A stretch of DNA of 64,000 nucleotides from Rhizobium giardinii bv. giardinii H152 (GCF_000379605.1 NZ_KB902746.1:145412-209411), one strand, 5' to 3'. Shown: positions 35,041 to 45,284, counted from the stretch's first letter. Notes: a model not told the origin generated them from the letters alone. Numbers and translations: made by a program.

Positions 35041-36114
35041 TCAGTATCCTGTCATTTCCAGGTAGCCCAACCCCTTTGCACTTCCTTCGAATGTAACTGG
35101 TCCCTCCCAGTACGGGGTCGTGGTTGCCATCCATGCCTGGTCATTCAAAGGCCTGGATGTGACGTCGAACCCGCGCGCTGGGATCTGGACGCGCCAGGCC
35201 ACTGGAATGTCCTTGTTCCCCACACGGGCAATGCGGACTGGCGTGATCTGCAGTGATCCGACTGGCAGGGGAGTAGGTTTACCCTCCGGAGAAATCCAGT
35301 TCGCGGATGTGTAGCCGCCGCGAGCGTCGCGAAGCCGAAACGCCATCACCTTCTCGCCGGAGTTCAGATGGAGAGAAAACCATTCCCACCCGGTCTGGTC
35401 CTTGGCCAGGGGCTGTGAGGACCATTCCCGATCAAGCCACGCCTTCCCGCGGACGCGAACAGTCTTCCCGTCGATATCGACAGACCCGGAGACTTCGTAA
35501 AAGGGTTGCGAATAATAGTAGCTCGCCTGCCCCTCCGCCGATTTCACCGAATAGCCCTGGTCTCCCTGCAGCACAAGGGGACCGGTGGCCGAGAGTTCGA
35601 GCGTGTAGCTGAAATCCTTACCGGTCGCGTGCAAGCTGACTTTGTCGAGCTGATTGGCTCCCGAATGTGGTAGGCCTTTCATTTCCCAGTCGTCAATCCA
35701 GGCGAAAAACGGCTCGGCCGCGACACCTGCCTGACCGACGCCTCCACGGGCAAGCCGTTCGGCGACGAAATGCTTGTCTTTCGTGGTAATCGCGGCATGG
35801 CCCATCCAGATCTGCGGGTCTAACCAACCGCTATCGGTCCTTGGCGCAAGCGCGGAACGAAAGAGTGTCCATTGAACGCCGAACGCCGTCCCGTCCTCTG
35901 CCTGAAGGTTCGCCGTGGCGTACCACCATTCGATCCGGAAATCGGGATGAGGACCGTGATCGGCGGGAAACGCGAGTCGACCGCCTGGACGGGGGATAGC
36001 GAAGCTGTCCGCGGTGGAGCCAAGCCCGGCAAACCCTTGCGGGATGGCGGCTTTCGGAGGGACGAGAAGCAAGGTTGCGGTCAGCAAGCTCGCCACGATA
36101 CGTCTAACGTTCAT
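35041..36114 (-). CDS. AttH/CrtC-like secreted lipocalin-type hydratase-family protein
   Basis: About 357 residues from the ATG at 36114 (a TTG at 36120 is possible). Signal peptide 1-25. Matches the CrtC N-terminal lipocalin-like family (AttH in Agrobacterium): DFRIEWWYATANLQ, VQWTLFRSALAPR, WLDREWSSQPLAKDQTGWEW. It overlaps the permease gene by 11 bases. In Agrobacterium attH accompanies an attEFG ABC transporter; the same arrangement here points to a substrate exported or handled by the FtsX-type transporter. Enzyme activity is not established for the family in this context. Confidence 0.85.
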   Translation of the reverse strand: MNVRRIVASLLTATLLLVPPKAAIPQGFAGLGSTADSFAIPRPGGRLAFPADHGPHPDFRIEWWYATANLQAEDGTAFGVQWTLFRSALAPRTDSGWLDPQIWMGHAAITTKDKHFVAERLARGGVGQAGVAAEPFFAWIDDWEMKGLPHSGANQLDKVSLHATGKDFSYTLELSATGPLVLQGDQGYSVKSAEGQASYYYSQPFYEVSGSVDIDGKTVRVRGKAWLDREWSSQPLAKDQTGWEWFSLHLNSGEKVMAFRLRDARGGYTSANWISPEGKPTPLPVGSLQITPVRIARVGNKDIPVAWRVQIPARGFDVTSRPLNDQAWMATTTPYWEGPVTFEGSAKGLGYLEMTGY

Positions 36115-38515
36115 TGGCAAACACCCTCAGCAGATCCGATGGTGCGATCGTTGCCAGACGTCGGAGCGGCACGAAGATGGACACGATCGCCGCAGCGAGA
36201 GCCACTATCGCGAGGATTAGCCAATCCATCGGGAAAATCCGCATCGGGAGACGCCAGCCGAAAGCTTCGACGTTGACAATTGACAGCAGCACCCAGGCCA
36301 GCGCAAGGCCGACAGGCACGGCGGCAATGAAGGTGGCGAGCCAGAGCGCCAGAGTGCGCAGCACTTCGAGCAGGGCGAGGTCGCGCCGCCTGATCCCCAT
36401 GGCCCAGACAGGCGCAAGCTGAGGCAGCCGAATGCCCGAAAGCGTCAGCAGGCTGGAAAACATCGCAAAGCCCGCAACGCCGAGTGTGAAGGCATTGAGC
36501 GCACCGGTCACCACAAATGTCCGATCGAAGACGGCGCGGGATTGCCGTTTCAAGGTGGTTTGGTCAATGACGTTCTCGGCCGGCAGGCCAAATTCGGATG
36601 TCAGGCGCTCCTTCAAGCCCGCAGCATCCGCCGGCGGAACCCGCACGCCGTATCGCAGTTTCGAAACATGGGGGTAGTGTGCGGCCAGCGCGTCTATTCC
36701 CACAATAACCTGCCCTTTCGGATTGCCGTAGTCGGAATAGACCCCGACGATCGGCACCTCCCATCCGCCGGGTAATACGAGACCAGTCCCAATACCAAGA
36801 GCCTTCCGACGCCAGAACTGCTCGTTGACAAGTACACCCCGCCCTGCCGCAATACGATCCCACACATCGACAGTACCGGACAGGAGTGGCCAGTTGTCCC
36901 GATAAGTGGGATCGTCTGCCGCCGCGCCGAAGATCTCCAGCCTGTCTCCAAGCACCTCGCCTGCCACGCTCCAGATGGGAAGCACCGATGTCGAACGGGC
37001 CGGCAGCCATGCCCGCAACCGAGATGCCTCGCTTTCGTCGCGCGCCATGACGTAAAGCTCTGCTGCGAGCCGCTGGTCGAGCCACCCGATGAAGGTCAGG
37101 CGGAAGCTGGACACCATCGTGCCGACGCCGACATTGGCTGCCAGAGCGAGCAGGAGCGCCATAAGAGCCAGGCTGAGCCCCGGCAGTTGCTGGCGTGTGT
37201 CGGCCCAGAACCAGGTGACGAGTGCCCGCGACGAGCGCTTCTGCAGGACTGCCAGACAAGCGGACAGCACCCCGGGAAGCATCAGGGCTGCTCCCAGCAG
37301 CAGACATCCCAACACAGCGAACCCAACCATCAGCCCGTGCCCGAACGTGGCCAAAGCGCCCGACATGATCAGCAAGAGCAGGCCAACCGCGAGCTGCACT
37401 CGGATGCCCACTGTCGTCGCACGTAACCAGGCGCGCGGCTGCGCTGCGGTCAGCAATGGCATGCTGCGGACCCGCCAGAGGCTCTCAGCCGACGAGACGA
37501 TCGTTCCGGCAATCGCCATTGCGAGACCGGTTGCCCACCATGAGGGCCGGATGGACAGCGAGGACGGCACGCTTGCTCCGTAGAGGCCCTGTAGAGTTGC
37601 CGCCACGTCCGGCAGCAAGAGGGAGGCGACGACATATCCTATTACCACGCCCACCACCCCGGCAACGAACGCCAGCACCAGAAGCTCCGTCACCAGCAGC
37701 AGGGTCAGCGAAGACAGAGGGAGCCCGAGCGAACGCAAGGTCCGAAAGGTCGCTCGGCGCTGCTCGAAGGCAAGACCGACCGTCGCGTAGACGATGAAAA
37801 GCCCGACAACAAAGGCGAGGAACCCGAAAGCGGTCAGGTTGAGGTGAAAACTATCGGTGAGTTGCGCGACATCGGGTCGGTCTCCCGGCTCCTTCCGTGC
37901 GATCTCGGGTGCGATCGTGCCGAGCGACGGCAGATCCGGGCGTTGTTCCACAGCAACAAGGAGCCGGCTCAGTTCGCCGCGCCTTTTAAGAACGCTTTCG
38001 GCAATGCCTATGTCGGTGAATGCGGCTCCATCCGGCATATCCGGCGAAATCTGGAGCTGCATCTGGGTGTGACCCTTGAGTTTCAGAGCCGTCCCCTGCG
38101 AGACGATGAGGACGCCAGGCTGCGACATGAAGGCGGTGAGATTGCTCGTGTCTCCGGTTTTGAAGCCACCCGCTTTGGCCGGCATTGTCAGCGGATCGAT
38201 GCCGATCAGCCGCACGCGCGTGTTTCCGATGCGATGGTCACCCTCGATGACGGGGGAAACATTCCAGCCTGCTCGTCTCAATTTGGTGTAGGTCCCTTGC
38301 GGGATGGAATCGCCGCGGCGTGGCACGAGTTGCGTCAACTCCTTCTGATCAAGCACCGAGGACGCCCGCGCGTAGCTCGCCCGAGCCTCGGCGTTGATCG
38401 CCTGGACCCCGGACCACAGCGCGGTCGCCAGAGAAAGCCCGAGGACAAGGGTGGCGAGCTGCAGGGGTCGACGACGCCAATGCGAGAGGAGAGCCGTAGC
38501 GGCGGTCCAGAGCAT
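36104..38515 (-). CDS. FtsX/MacB-type ABC transporter permease (AttF/G-like)
   Basis: 803 residues from the ATG at 38515, sharing one base with the ATPase stop (TGATG); the open frame continues upstream only because it overlaps the ATPase gene. Two fused FtsX-like halves: an N-terminal membrane helix (PLQLATLVLGLSLATALWSG), a large periplasmic domain, three helices, a second periplasmic domain and three C-terminal helices with LRTLRSLGLPLSSL-type cytoplasmic loops. Such permeases extract lipoproteins or lipids, or transmit force, rather than importing nutrients. Confidence 0.88.
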   Translation of the reverse strand: MLWTAATALLSHWRRRPLQLATLVLGLSLATALWSGVQAINAEARASYARASSVLDQKELTQLVPRRGDSIPQGTYTKLRRAGWNVSPVIEGDHRIGNTRVRLIGIDPLTMPAKAGGFKTGDTSNLTAFMSQPGVLIVSQGTALKLKGHTQMQLQISPDMPDGAAFTDIGIAESVLKRRGELSRLLVAVEQRPDLPSLGTIAPEIARKEPGDRPDVAQLTDSFHLNLTAFGFLAFVVGLFIVYATVGLAFEQRRATFRTLRSLGLPLSSLTLLLVTELLVLAFVAGVVGVVIGYVVASLLLPDVAATLQGLYGASVPSSLSIRPSWWATGLAMAIAGTIVSSAESLWRVRSMPLLTAAQPRAWLRATTVGIRVQLAVGLLLLIMSGALATFGHGLMVGFAVLGCLLLGAALMLPGVLSACLAVLQKRSSRALVTWFWADTRQQLPGLSLALMALLLALAANVGVGTMVSSFRLTFIGWLDQRLAAELYVMARDESEASRLRAWLPARSTSVLPIWSVAGEVLGDRLEIFGAAADDPTYRDNWPLLSGTVDVWDRIAAGRGVLVNEQFWRRKALGIGTGLVLPGGWEVPIVGVYSDYGNPKGQVIVGIDALAAHYPHVSKLRYGVRVPPADAAGLKERLTSEFGLPAENVIDQTTLKRQSRAVFDRTFVVTGALNAFTLGVAGFAMFSSLLTLSGIRLPQLAPVWAMGIRRRDLALLEVLRTLALWLATFIAAVPVGLALAWVLLSIVNVEAFGWRLPMRIFPMDWLILAIVALAAAIVSIFVPLRRLATIAPSDLLRVFANER

Positions 38516-39171
38516 CAGACGATCTTTCCGCCACTGAGATGAACCTTGCGGTCGAGCATCTGCGCCAACCTTGAAGAATGCGTCACCATTAGCAGCGCGG
38601 CGCCGGCACTCTTCGTCAGCGACAGCATGATGCCGATGACGGCATCTCCGGTCGATTCGTCGAGATTTCCGGTCGGTTCGTCGGCGAGAACCAGCGGCGG
38701 CCGGGCGGCCAGTGTCCTGCCGATTGCCACCCTCTGCTGTTGTCCTCCGGACAACTGCTCGGGGTATCGAGACAGAAGAGCCTCGATCCCGAGCCGCCCC
38801 ACAAGCTCCCTTTCCCACTCCCGGTCGTGCCGTCCGGCGAGCTTGGCATGAAAGGAAATGTTGGCTGCGACGTCGAGCGACGGAATTAGATTGAACTGTT
38901 GGAATACCAGCCCGACCGCCGCACGCCGATACTCGGCCCTTCCCCGATCATCCAGCGCGGCGATATCCCGACCGGCTGAAAGGATCTGCCCGGTATCGGG
39001 ATGGTCAAGGCCGCCGGCGAGGTGGAGTAGCGTGCTCTTGCCGCTTCCTGACTCTCCCGTCAGCGCGACACTCTCGCCGGCGTCGAGATCGAAATCGATG
39101 CCCTTCAGGATGTCGAGACGTCCCTCGGCGGTGGTGTAGGATTTGCTGACGTTTCGCAGAGAGAGAAGCAT
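38515..39171 (-). CDS. ABC transporter ATPase (LolD/MacB type)
   Basis: 218 residues from the ATG at 39171; a longer frame to 39429 has no support. Walker [14 protein letters not shown], signature LSGGQQQRVAIGRTLA, Walker B LVLADEPTGNLDES and switch His in MVTHSSRL, the LolD/MacB/FtsE pattern. First gene of the three-gene operon (ATPase, permease, AttH-like protein). Nothing is seen in the 290 bases upstream. Confidence 0.92.
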   Translation of the reverse strand: MLLSLRNVSKSYTTAEGRLDILKGIDFDLDAGESVALTGESGSGKSTLLHLAGGLDHPDTGQILSAGRDIAALDDRGRAEYRRAAVGLVFQQFNLIPSLDVAANISFHAKLAGRHDREWERELVGRLGIEALLSRYPEQLSGGQQQRVAIGRTLAARPPLVLADEPTGNLDESTGDAVIGIMLSLTKSAGAALLMVTHSSRLAQMLDRKVHLSGGKIV

Positions 39172-39462
39172 TAGGCACAGATCGATCAATGCAGGAACGT
39201 GAATGTATGTAGGCTTCGCGATCAGGTTTGTAACCCGTGTCGGGTGGCTATTTTCGCAAAGACAAGCGACGCCACACCAGGATCTTCGAACGGGCATCAC
39301 TTTTGGGAATTTCTTGGTGGAATGAGAACAATCGACAATTTGAACTGCACATCGAGTTGGCAGCGATGTCGGATGCAAAATGACCCCGCACGGAACGGCA
39401 CGCGCAGTGTGGCGTTGTACTTTGGGCAAGAATTCCGCCGAGTGCCGGCGTTTGCGCGCCGC

Positions 39463-39972
39463 TTAGTGGTATCGGGACAATCGAATGTCGCTCGTCACCA
39501 CGTCCGTTCCCGTTTTGAGATCCCTGTCGATGGTACGCAGTCTGAGGCGATTGCCGCCGACCTTTTCGATCGTCATCTTGGCGGAGTGGTCGCCGTTGAT
39601 TTTACGGCCCCAGCGTACCGCAAGGTCGATTGAATTTCCTGTGCGCGTCCCCGACAGCTTCGACGGCACTCCTGATGGCCCAAGATAAGTTCCGCTATAT
39701 CTTGGGCCGGTGGCCTGAATGTCCGCGGACACTGTTCGGTGCACAACCACAAGGCCACGGCACGAGCCCCTCATCGCAAGGGACGTGCCGGCGGCTTTGG
39801 TTTCGAAGTCGCAAAGTACATTTATCGGGGAGGACCCGATCCTCATTGTGACCGTGCCCGTGCCTGACCACGTACCACGCAGCGACCGCAGGAATCCGGC
39901 TTCGTCGGCCAGGGCAGGGTGGGACAGAGCGGTCAAGGCCACGATCGCGGCACGGATCCATGATGTCTTCAT
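39463..39972 (-). CDS. Secreted hypothetical protein
   Basis: 169 residues with a signal peptide (RAAIVALTALSHPALA, cleavage near residue 22). The mature protein is beta-rich (RGTWSGTGTVTMRIG, GTRTGNSIDLAVRWGRKING), like a small lipocalin-type barrel, and has two cysteines (LCDF, GSCRG) that could form a disulfide. No recognised family. Single gene on its strand. Confidence 0.75.
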   Translation of the reverse strand: MKTSWIRAAIVALTALSHPALADEAGFLRSLRGTWSGTGTVTMRIGSSPINVLCDFETKAAGTSLAMRGSCRGLVVVHRTVSADIQATGPRYSGTYLGPSGVPSKLSGTRTGNSIDLAVRWGRKINGDHSAKMTIEKVGGNRLRLRTIDRDLKTGTDVVTSDIRLSRYH

Positions 39973-40465
39973 TGGACTTCGCCTTTGCTAAGTTGGAGGC
40001 CAACAGCCTGAAACACCAAGGCGCGATGGGGATGCGGAACATACGTCCCTCGTGCGCACAGCGTGGTTGGTTGTCTCGGTCAGAGGGGCTCCGGCTCCCG
40101 GATGTGACTGCAAGCTACTTCACATAGACGATCTTGCCGCCTTGGCTGCTGGCTGATTCGTGAGCCGCGCACCTAGCTGGTCCGTCCACCGTCCTAGATT
40201 GTAAAGAGAGAACCAAAGGCCGCCACCAATTGTTCCGGAGCGAGGGAAATTTCGGGCTGTGCAGCCACGCAGGCGCCTTGATGCCCTGTTGGACTTGCTG
40301 CGTTAGCGCGCCCACATCATTGTCGCGAAGATGGAGAGACATCAATTTTTTCATGATTTTCCCAATTGGGAAAACATTCGGCGAACCGGGCATCAAGCAG
40401 TGAATTTTCAAAGCAGGTCTGCAATGTACATGCCGCTGCCATGGAAACCCACCAGCAGAAAACAG
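39973..40465. other. Region with an 18-bp perfect palindrome
   Basis: TTTTCCCAATTGGGAAAA at 40357-40374 is a perfect palindrome, operator-like. A minus-strand frame at 40115-40353 (79 codons, ATG three bases after the palindrome) has no clear ribosome binding site and no recognisable domain, so I do not call it a gene. Nothing else is seen. Confidence 0.5.
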
Positions 40466-40498
40466 AAAAACCGGCCGCGGAATGCGCGGCCGGTTTTT
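40466..40498 (-). terminator. Strong rho-independent terminator of the phasin gene
   Basis: AAAAACCGGCCGCG pairs with CGCGGCCGGTTTTT (14 bp, loop of five), 28 bases after the phasin stop. With A and T tracts on either side it can work in both directions. Confidence 0.9.
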
Positions 40499-40525
40499 CG
40501 GAAATTTGATTTATGGCCGGAAACC

Positions 40526-40876
40526 TTACGCGGCGGCTGACCTAACGGCAGCTGTCGCCTTGGCGACTGGTGCTTCGTACGGTTTGTAAACGTCCTTGGC
40601 GAGATCGGCATACATTTCGCCGAGCTTCGTCGCTTCGGTGATGTAGCCTCCGTAAGCCGACTTTACATATTTGGTCTGCAGCTCGAAAGCAGTTTCGACA
40701 CTCTTGACGGTGCTGATCTTCTCGATGTGAGCAACGCTGTCTTCAAAAGCCTTCTTGGAATAGTCGGCGGCTTCGGAGGCGATCGCTTGAAAAGCCTTTG
40801 TCAACGCTGAATAGCTTTTCAACATCGTATCGAGCGTTTCTTTGCTTTTCTTGTTTGCATCTTCGAAATTGAACAT
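40526..40876 (-). CDS. Phasin (polyhydroxyalkanoate granule protein)
   Basis: 116 residues from the ATG at 40876 (AGAGGAG upstream). An amphipathic, coiled-coil-like phasin_2-type protein: FNFEDANKKSKETLDTML, YSALTKAFQAIASEAADYSK, AFELQTKYVKSAYGGYITEA, ending in an Ala/Lys/Pro-rich tail. It coats PHB granules, which rhizobia accumulate. Single gene with its own strong terminator. Confidence 0.9.
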   Translation of the reverse strand: MFNFEDANKKSKETLDTMLKSYSALTKAFQAIASEAADYSKKAFEDSVAHIEKISTVKSVETAFELQTKYVKSAYGGYITEATKLGEMYADLAKDVYKPYEAPVAKATAAVRSAAA

Positions 40877-41225
40877 CAGGCTGCTCCTCTTTGAACCTTG
40901 CAACGAGCCCACTCTATGTGCGCCGCACAATAGAGTCAACGTAAGTTGCGGCGCGATAGACCTCTGTCCTTCCAATCACTTGACGAAAAATGGTGTCCTC
41001 GTAGAAATTTAGAAGGCACACTAGTAGATTAACGAATACAAGTACGACCTTATAAAGTGATTTCGGTGTCAATATTATGCATTAGCGACAAATTATAAAA
41101 TCACTTGCAATCTCCGTTTGACGCGCGACCTGCAGTCTGCGGTTTTACCTCGACTATCCTTCAGACAATCCTCGAGGTCACGACCCTTGGTAACGGCCCT
41201 TGCAAGCGAAGACGTAGATCTCAAC
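40877..41225. other. AT-rich gene-free stretch
   Basis: No supported gene. 40990-41105 is more AT-rich than its neighbours. The phasin promoter must lie near 40890-40970. Confidence 0.45.
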
Positions 41226-41640
41226 TCATGGCCCGGACCCGGCGCCCTGCTCTTCGTCGTGCATGACGACCATCGCTCCGCGCTGAGCCGACAGGAAAGC
41301 AACCACACTGCCCGATCCCGCCGGCGCCAACAGCCAGTACGCCGATCGCGCTTGGGTGACAAAGTAGTTGATCGTCTTCAGTAATCCTGCGTAGCTCTGC
41401 ACCGAAATGTCGGAGATGATCAAACCAGGTCGAGGTGTCTGCTAATATCACTTTGCCAATGCACTCCGGCGGCGTGTGGCTGCCTCGGCATCCGGCACGG
41501 TTCCTCCTCGTAGCCGGACTTTACACAAACAAGCGTATCAAACGCCTGGCGAACGAGCGCTGCGGTTTCCTTGATACCCGTCAAGGACTTCGCCTTATCC
41601 ATGAGTGCGTCAGCATGGGCATTGGCTACACGGATGCCCA
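41226..41640 (-). pseudogene. Decayed vapBC toxin-antitoxin pair
   Basis: The antitoxin part reads ALMDKAKSLTGIKETAAL then VRQAFDTLV, after which the frame must shift once (near 41530) to continue RGGTVPDAEAATRRRSALAK and a TGA. That stop overlaps a GTG at 41451 that starts the toxin: ILADTSTWFDHLRHF, then LRRITEDDQLLCHP, the VapC PIN-domain start. The toxin loses frame and resumes as SVVAFLSAQRGAMVVMHDEE before ending without the rest of the PIN domain. Both genes are therefore broken. The overlap at 41448-41451 is the normal vapBC arrangement. Confidence 0.7.
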
Positions 41641-42021
41641 CTTGCGAGAGCGACCTATGGACCAGAGACAAGCGCCTGCGGGCAGCAGCCGAAAAGGCGG
41701 GCGCTTCTTTGCAACCGGTCGACTTTCCCCCACTAAATACTGAAGTCTAGGGCTACGAGGATCCTGATAGGTTTTTGCGAGCCCTTTGGTCTTGAACTGA
41801 CCTGCAGACTTGTCGGCCGGTTCAATAAAAAACTGCTCCGCGTGCTGCCGCGGAATCCTGCCACTATACTTTGAACACCCTGCGGGTTCGATAGCACCGA
41901 CCTCGTCAATCTACCCATCAAGCAGCGGCCCCATCGCAGCTCCCAGCACAAGTCGGCCCTTTCGGGGCAAGCCAACCACCCACCGCAGCGGACGGGCTTG
42001 CTCCGAAGGGGTGCGCGCAAC
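41641..42021. other. Gene-free stretch before the peptide-binding protein gene end
   Basis: Open frames here show no binding site or domain. It is the region downstream of the peptide ABC operon; no clear terminator hairpin was seen. Confidence 0.4.
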
Positions 42022-43539
42022 TCAGTTCTTGACGGTGTCCTCGAGGAAAAACCTCCCGAGCGGATTCTGGTCGAAGTTCGCGATGTTTTTGCGCGAAACG
42101 TTGATGTAGGGGCTGTAGTAGAGATCGATCCAGTGGACGTCGTCCTTGGCAATCTTCTGGATATCCACATACATCGACTCGCGTTTGGCCGGCTCGAGTT
42201 CCAGGCGGGCGGCAGCCACCAAGTCCTTAACTTTATCATTCTTGTAGCGGGTCATATAGTTCATGTTCGTGTCGTGACCGAGGACGAAGGTCGTCTTCTG
42301 GTCGGCGTCGAGAATATCGTTTGTCCAATACATGACTGAGATATCGTAATCGCCGGCGACCAGCATATCCCAGCTCTGGCTCGGATCGACCTTCTGCAGG
42401 GTGACCGTGACGCCAGCCTTCTGAAGCTGCTGCTGCAGGAGAACAGCGATCTGCTCGTCGACCTCGTTCCCGGCATTGACGATGTAGCTCAGCGACAAAT
42501 CCGACGCTCCGGCCTCCGCGAGCATCGCCTTGGCCTTATCCGGGTCATATGGGTACCGATAGTTGCCGTCATAGTGATAGAGCGAGCCCTTCGGGATAAA
42601 AGAATTCGCGACTTCACCAAGCCCGAAGGTCACCGTATCGACGATCGCTTTCTTGTCGATCGCCATGTCGAGGGCCTGGCGTACTTCCTTGTTAGCGAGC
42701 GCACCGTGCTCATGGTTGATCAGAAGATGATCTTCGCGGGTCGATGTATCGATGTGGATATCGAGGTTCGGATCCTTCTTCAGCTCCTCCACGCGCGAGA
42801 ACGGCACGAAGATCGCCGTGTCCAGTTCACCCGCCTGAACATTCAACATGCGGGTATTGTCGTCGGGGACGGAGATCCACTCGACACCATCCAGCTTGAC
42901 GCGGTCCGCCTGCCAGAAATTCGGGTTCTTTTCGAGGATAACACGGTCACCGCGACGCCACTCCTTGACGATGAAAGCGCCGGATGATGCGGTCGGCTTT
43001 TCGGCGAAAGCTTCCTCGCCTTCAGCTTCGAGGGCCTTCTTCGACAGCACCGAAACGTTCGGCAGCGCCAATGTCGACAGAAAAGGGGCGGATGGCGTCT
43101 TCAGCTTGACAACCAGCGTGCGGTCGCCGGCGGCTTCTGCCGTTTCGACGATCTTATAGCTGTCGCTCCACAACGAGCCTTCATTGTCGCGAATGCGCAG
43201 CAGGCTGAAGGCAGCGTCTGCGGCGGTGATCTGGGAACCGTCGGAGAATTTGGCGTCGCGGATCTTGAACGTATAGATCAGGCCGTCATCAGAAACCGCC
43301 CAGCTTTCGGCCAATCCTGGCTCCAGCTTGGTACCGGTCTTATCGACGCGGATCAGCACGTCGAAAACATTGGAGAAAACCCAGTTATCGACGTTCTGCG
43401 CCGACTTAATCGGGTCAAACGTAGTCGAGTCCTCGCGGCGGCCAATGGTGAGCACGCCCGCTGCTTCGGCAATGCTTGCTCCGAGTGTGGCCACGGCAAA
43501 CACCGTGGCTATGCTTAAACTCTTCCATCTGCTTTTCAT
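42022..43539 (-). CDS. Peptide ABC transporter, periplasmic binding protein (family 5)
   Basis: About 505 residues from the ATG at 43539 (a GTG two codons upstream is possible). Signal peptide 1-26. Family 5 (DppA/OppA-type) features: TFDPIKSAQNVDNWVFSNVF, LAESWAVSDDGLIYTFKIRD, SGAFIVKEWRRGDRVILEKN, YDPDKAKAMLAEAG. It is the last gene of the operon iminopeptidase-permease-permease-ATPase-binding protein, controlled with the adjacent LuxR solo. It would capture a peptide or peptide-like plant compound. Confidence 0.92.
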   Translation of the reverse strand: MKSRWKSLSIATVFAVATLGASIAEAAGVLTIGRREDSTTFDPIKSAQNVDNWVFSNVFDVLIRVDKTGTKLEPGLAESWAVSDDGLIYTFKIRDAKFSDGSQITAADAAFSLLRIRDNEGSLWSDSYKIVETAEAAGDRTLVVKLKTPSAPFLSTLALPNVSVLSKKALEAEGEEAFAEKPTASSGAFIVKEWRRGDRVILEKNPNFWQADRVKLDGVEWISVPDDNTRMLNVQAGELDTAIFVPFSRVEELKKDPNLDIHIDTSTREDHLLINHEHGALANKEVRQALDMAIDKKAIVDTVTFGLGEVANSFIPKGSLYHYDGNYRYPYDPDKAKAMLAEAGASDLSLSYIVNAGNEVDEQIAVLLQQQLQKAGVTVTLQKVDPSQSWDMLVAGDYDISVMYWTNDILDADQKTTFVLGHDTNMNYMTRYKNDKVKDLVAAARLELEPAKRESMYVDIQKIAKDDVHWIDLYYSPYINVSRKNIANFDQNPLGRFFLEDTVKN

Positions 43540-43559
43540 GGTCACTGTTCCCTTTGTTG

Positions 43560-45284
43560 CTATCGCGTGCTGATGAGTGATCGGCGTCGAAGAACCGGAG
43601 GCGCCTTCGGCTCGCTCCGAAGGTGCACATCCCCTTTCGGCAATGGCTTGTCCGGGTCGATGTCGGGAATGGCGCTGATCAGCGCCGCCGTATAGGCGTG
43701 GCTCGGGTTGGCAAACACATCGTCGCAGCGACCTTCCTCGACGATTTCGCCGCGATACATAACGACGACCCGGTCGCAGAGGTTGCGGACGATGGCGAGA
43801 TCATGGGCAATGAAGAGCAACGTAAGGTTCATCCGCGCCTTGAGATCTCGAAACAGCTCGATAATCTGCAACTGGATGGTGACGTCGAGGGCAGCCACGC
43901 ATTCGTCGGCGATAATCAGCTTCGGATTGACGGCGAGCGCTCGCGCGATACCAGCGCGCTGGCATTGCCCGCCGCTCATGCTGCGTGGAAGGCGGGTCGC
44001 GAATGAGCGGTCCAGTTCGACGAGATCGAGTAGTTTGCCGATCCTATCCGAAATGCCCACCGGTGACGTGTTGCCCTGCACCGCCAGAACTTCGGCAAGC
44101 ATGTCGCCGATGGTCAGGCGCGGGTTGAGGGCGTTGTAGGGATCCTGGAACACCATGGCCGCCTCGGTCCGCAGCTTTGCCAGTGTCAGACGTCTCTGTT
44201 GGGCAAGATCGGATCCCTCGAAGCGAATGTGGCCAGACGTCAGCGGCGTGAGCCCGAGAATGGCACGGGCCAGCGTACTCTTGCCGGAACCGCTTTCGCC
44301 AACGATGCCGACTGCTTCGCCGGGCATGACCCGCAAGCTGACACCATTGACGGCGGCAGTGCGCATTTTGTTTTTCTTGAAAAGATCCAGTCCGGGCGTC
44401 GGAAAACGCACCACCAGATCGTCAATTTCCAACAGGGGTCGCACGGTCATATTCGCCGCAACCTGCGTGACCGCCCTCAAGCCGCCCTCCTCCGGTATCG
44501 ACGCATGGCTTTTTAACAGGCTGGCCGTATAGGCATGCTGCGGTTTGGAAAGGACGCGGCGTTTGGGACCGTGTTCCAGAAGCTGGCCGTTGCGCAGCAC
44601 GGCGATGCTGTCGCAGGTCTGGGCGACGATGCCGAGGTCATGAGTGATCAGGATGATCGACAGACCGCGTTTGTCGCGCAGGTCCAACAGCAGACGCAGG
44701 ATCTGCGCTTGGATGGTGACGTCGAGCGCCGTGGTCGGCTCGTCGGCGATCAGGATTTTCGGATTGCACGACAGAGCTACCGCGATCATGGCGCGCTGGC
44801 GCATGCCGCCGGAGAACTCGTGCGGATAACAGTCAAATTGCCTCTCGGGATGAGGAAATCCGACCTGGTCGAGAATATCGACCGCAGCAAGCCGTGCCTG
44901 GTCGCGGCCAAAGCCCTGATGATAGCGGATACCTTCGGCGATTTGCTCGCCAATCCGCATGACAGGATCCAGATGGCTGGTCGGGTTCTGGAAGATCATG
45001 CCGATCTCCACCCCGCGCACTGCGCACATCACATCTTCGTCGAGCGCCACCAGATCCCTGCCCCCGAGCAGAATGGAGCCACCGCCGATGGCAATCGCCG
45101 GGGAAGGCAAAAGCTTGACGAGCGCGCGGCAGATCATGCTCTTGCCAGAGCCGCTTTCGCCTACCAACCCGAGGATTTCGCCCCTGCCGAGGTCGAATGA
45201 GACGGCATCGATAAGCGTACGGGTTTCGCCTTCGATCGAAGTTTTTACCGTCAGATCGCGGATGGAAAGAATAGGGCCGGTCAT
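43560..45284 (-). CDS. Peptide ABC transporter, fused double ATPase (OppD-OppF type)
   Basis: 574 residues from the ATG at 45284, overlapping the permease stop (ATGA). Two complete nucleotide-binding domains: [14 protein letters not shown] and [16 protein letters not shown] with [13 protein letters not shown], then [14 protein letters not shown] and [16 protein letters not shown] with [14 protein letters not shown]. The second Walker B has Cys instead of the usual Pro after DE. OppDF fusions of this kind serve dipeptide, oligopeptide and glutathione importers. Confidence 0.92.
   Translation of the reverse strand: MTGPILSIRDLTVKTSIEGETRTLIDAVSFDLGRGEILGLVGESGSGKSMICRALVKLLPSPAIAIGGGSILLGGRDLVALDEDVMCAVRGVEIGMIFQNPTSHLDPVMRIGEQIAEGIRYHQGFGRDQARLAAVDILDQVGFPHPERQFDCYPHEFSGGMRQRAMIAVALSCNPKILIADEPTTALDVTIQAQILRLLLDLRDKRGLSIILITHDLGIVAQTCDSIAVLRNGQLLEHGPKRRVLSKPQHAYTASLLKSHASIPEEGGLRAVTQVAANMTVRPLLEIDDLVVRFPTPGLDLFKKNKMRTAAVNGVSLRVMPGEAVGIVGESGSGKSTLARAILGLTPLTSGHIRFEGSDLAQQRRLTLAKLRTEAAMVFQDPYNALNPRLTIGDMLAEVLAVQGNTSPVGISDRIGKLLDLVELDRSFATRLPRSMSGGQCQRAGIARALAVNPKLIIADECVAALDVTIQLQIIELFRDLKARMNLTLLFIAHDLAIVRNLCDRVVVMYRGEIVEEGRCDDVFANPSHAYTAALISAIPDIDPDKPLPKGDVHLRSEPKAPPVLRRRSLISTR

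Noticed and set aside
38516-38818. N-terminal extension of the FtsX-type permease by 101 residues
   Set aside because: It overlaps the ATPase gene entirely and reads as an out-of-frame translation of it; the ATG at 38515 fits the TGATG overlap.
40115-40353. 79-codon minus-strand frame starting next to the 18-bp palindrome
   Set aside because: No clear ribosome binding site and no domain; kept only as a note in the region entry.
41560-41650. Plus-strand reading SMGIGYTDAHL resembling the C-terminal motif of VapC toxins, opposite the vapB remnant
   Set aside because: The minus-strand VapB reading over the same bases is longer and continues into the expected vapC start, so the plus-strand match is probably chance.
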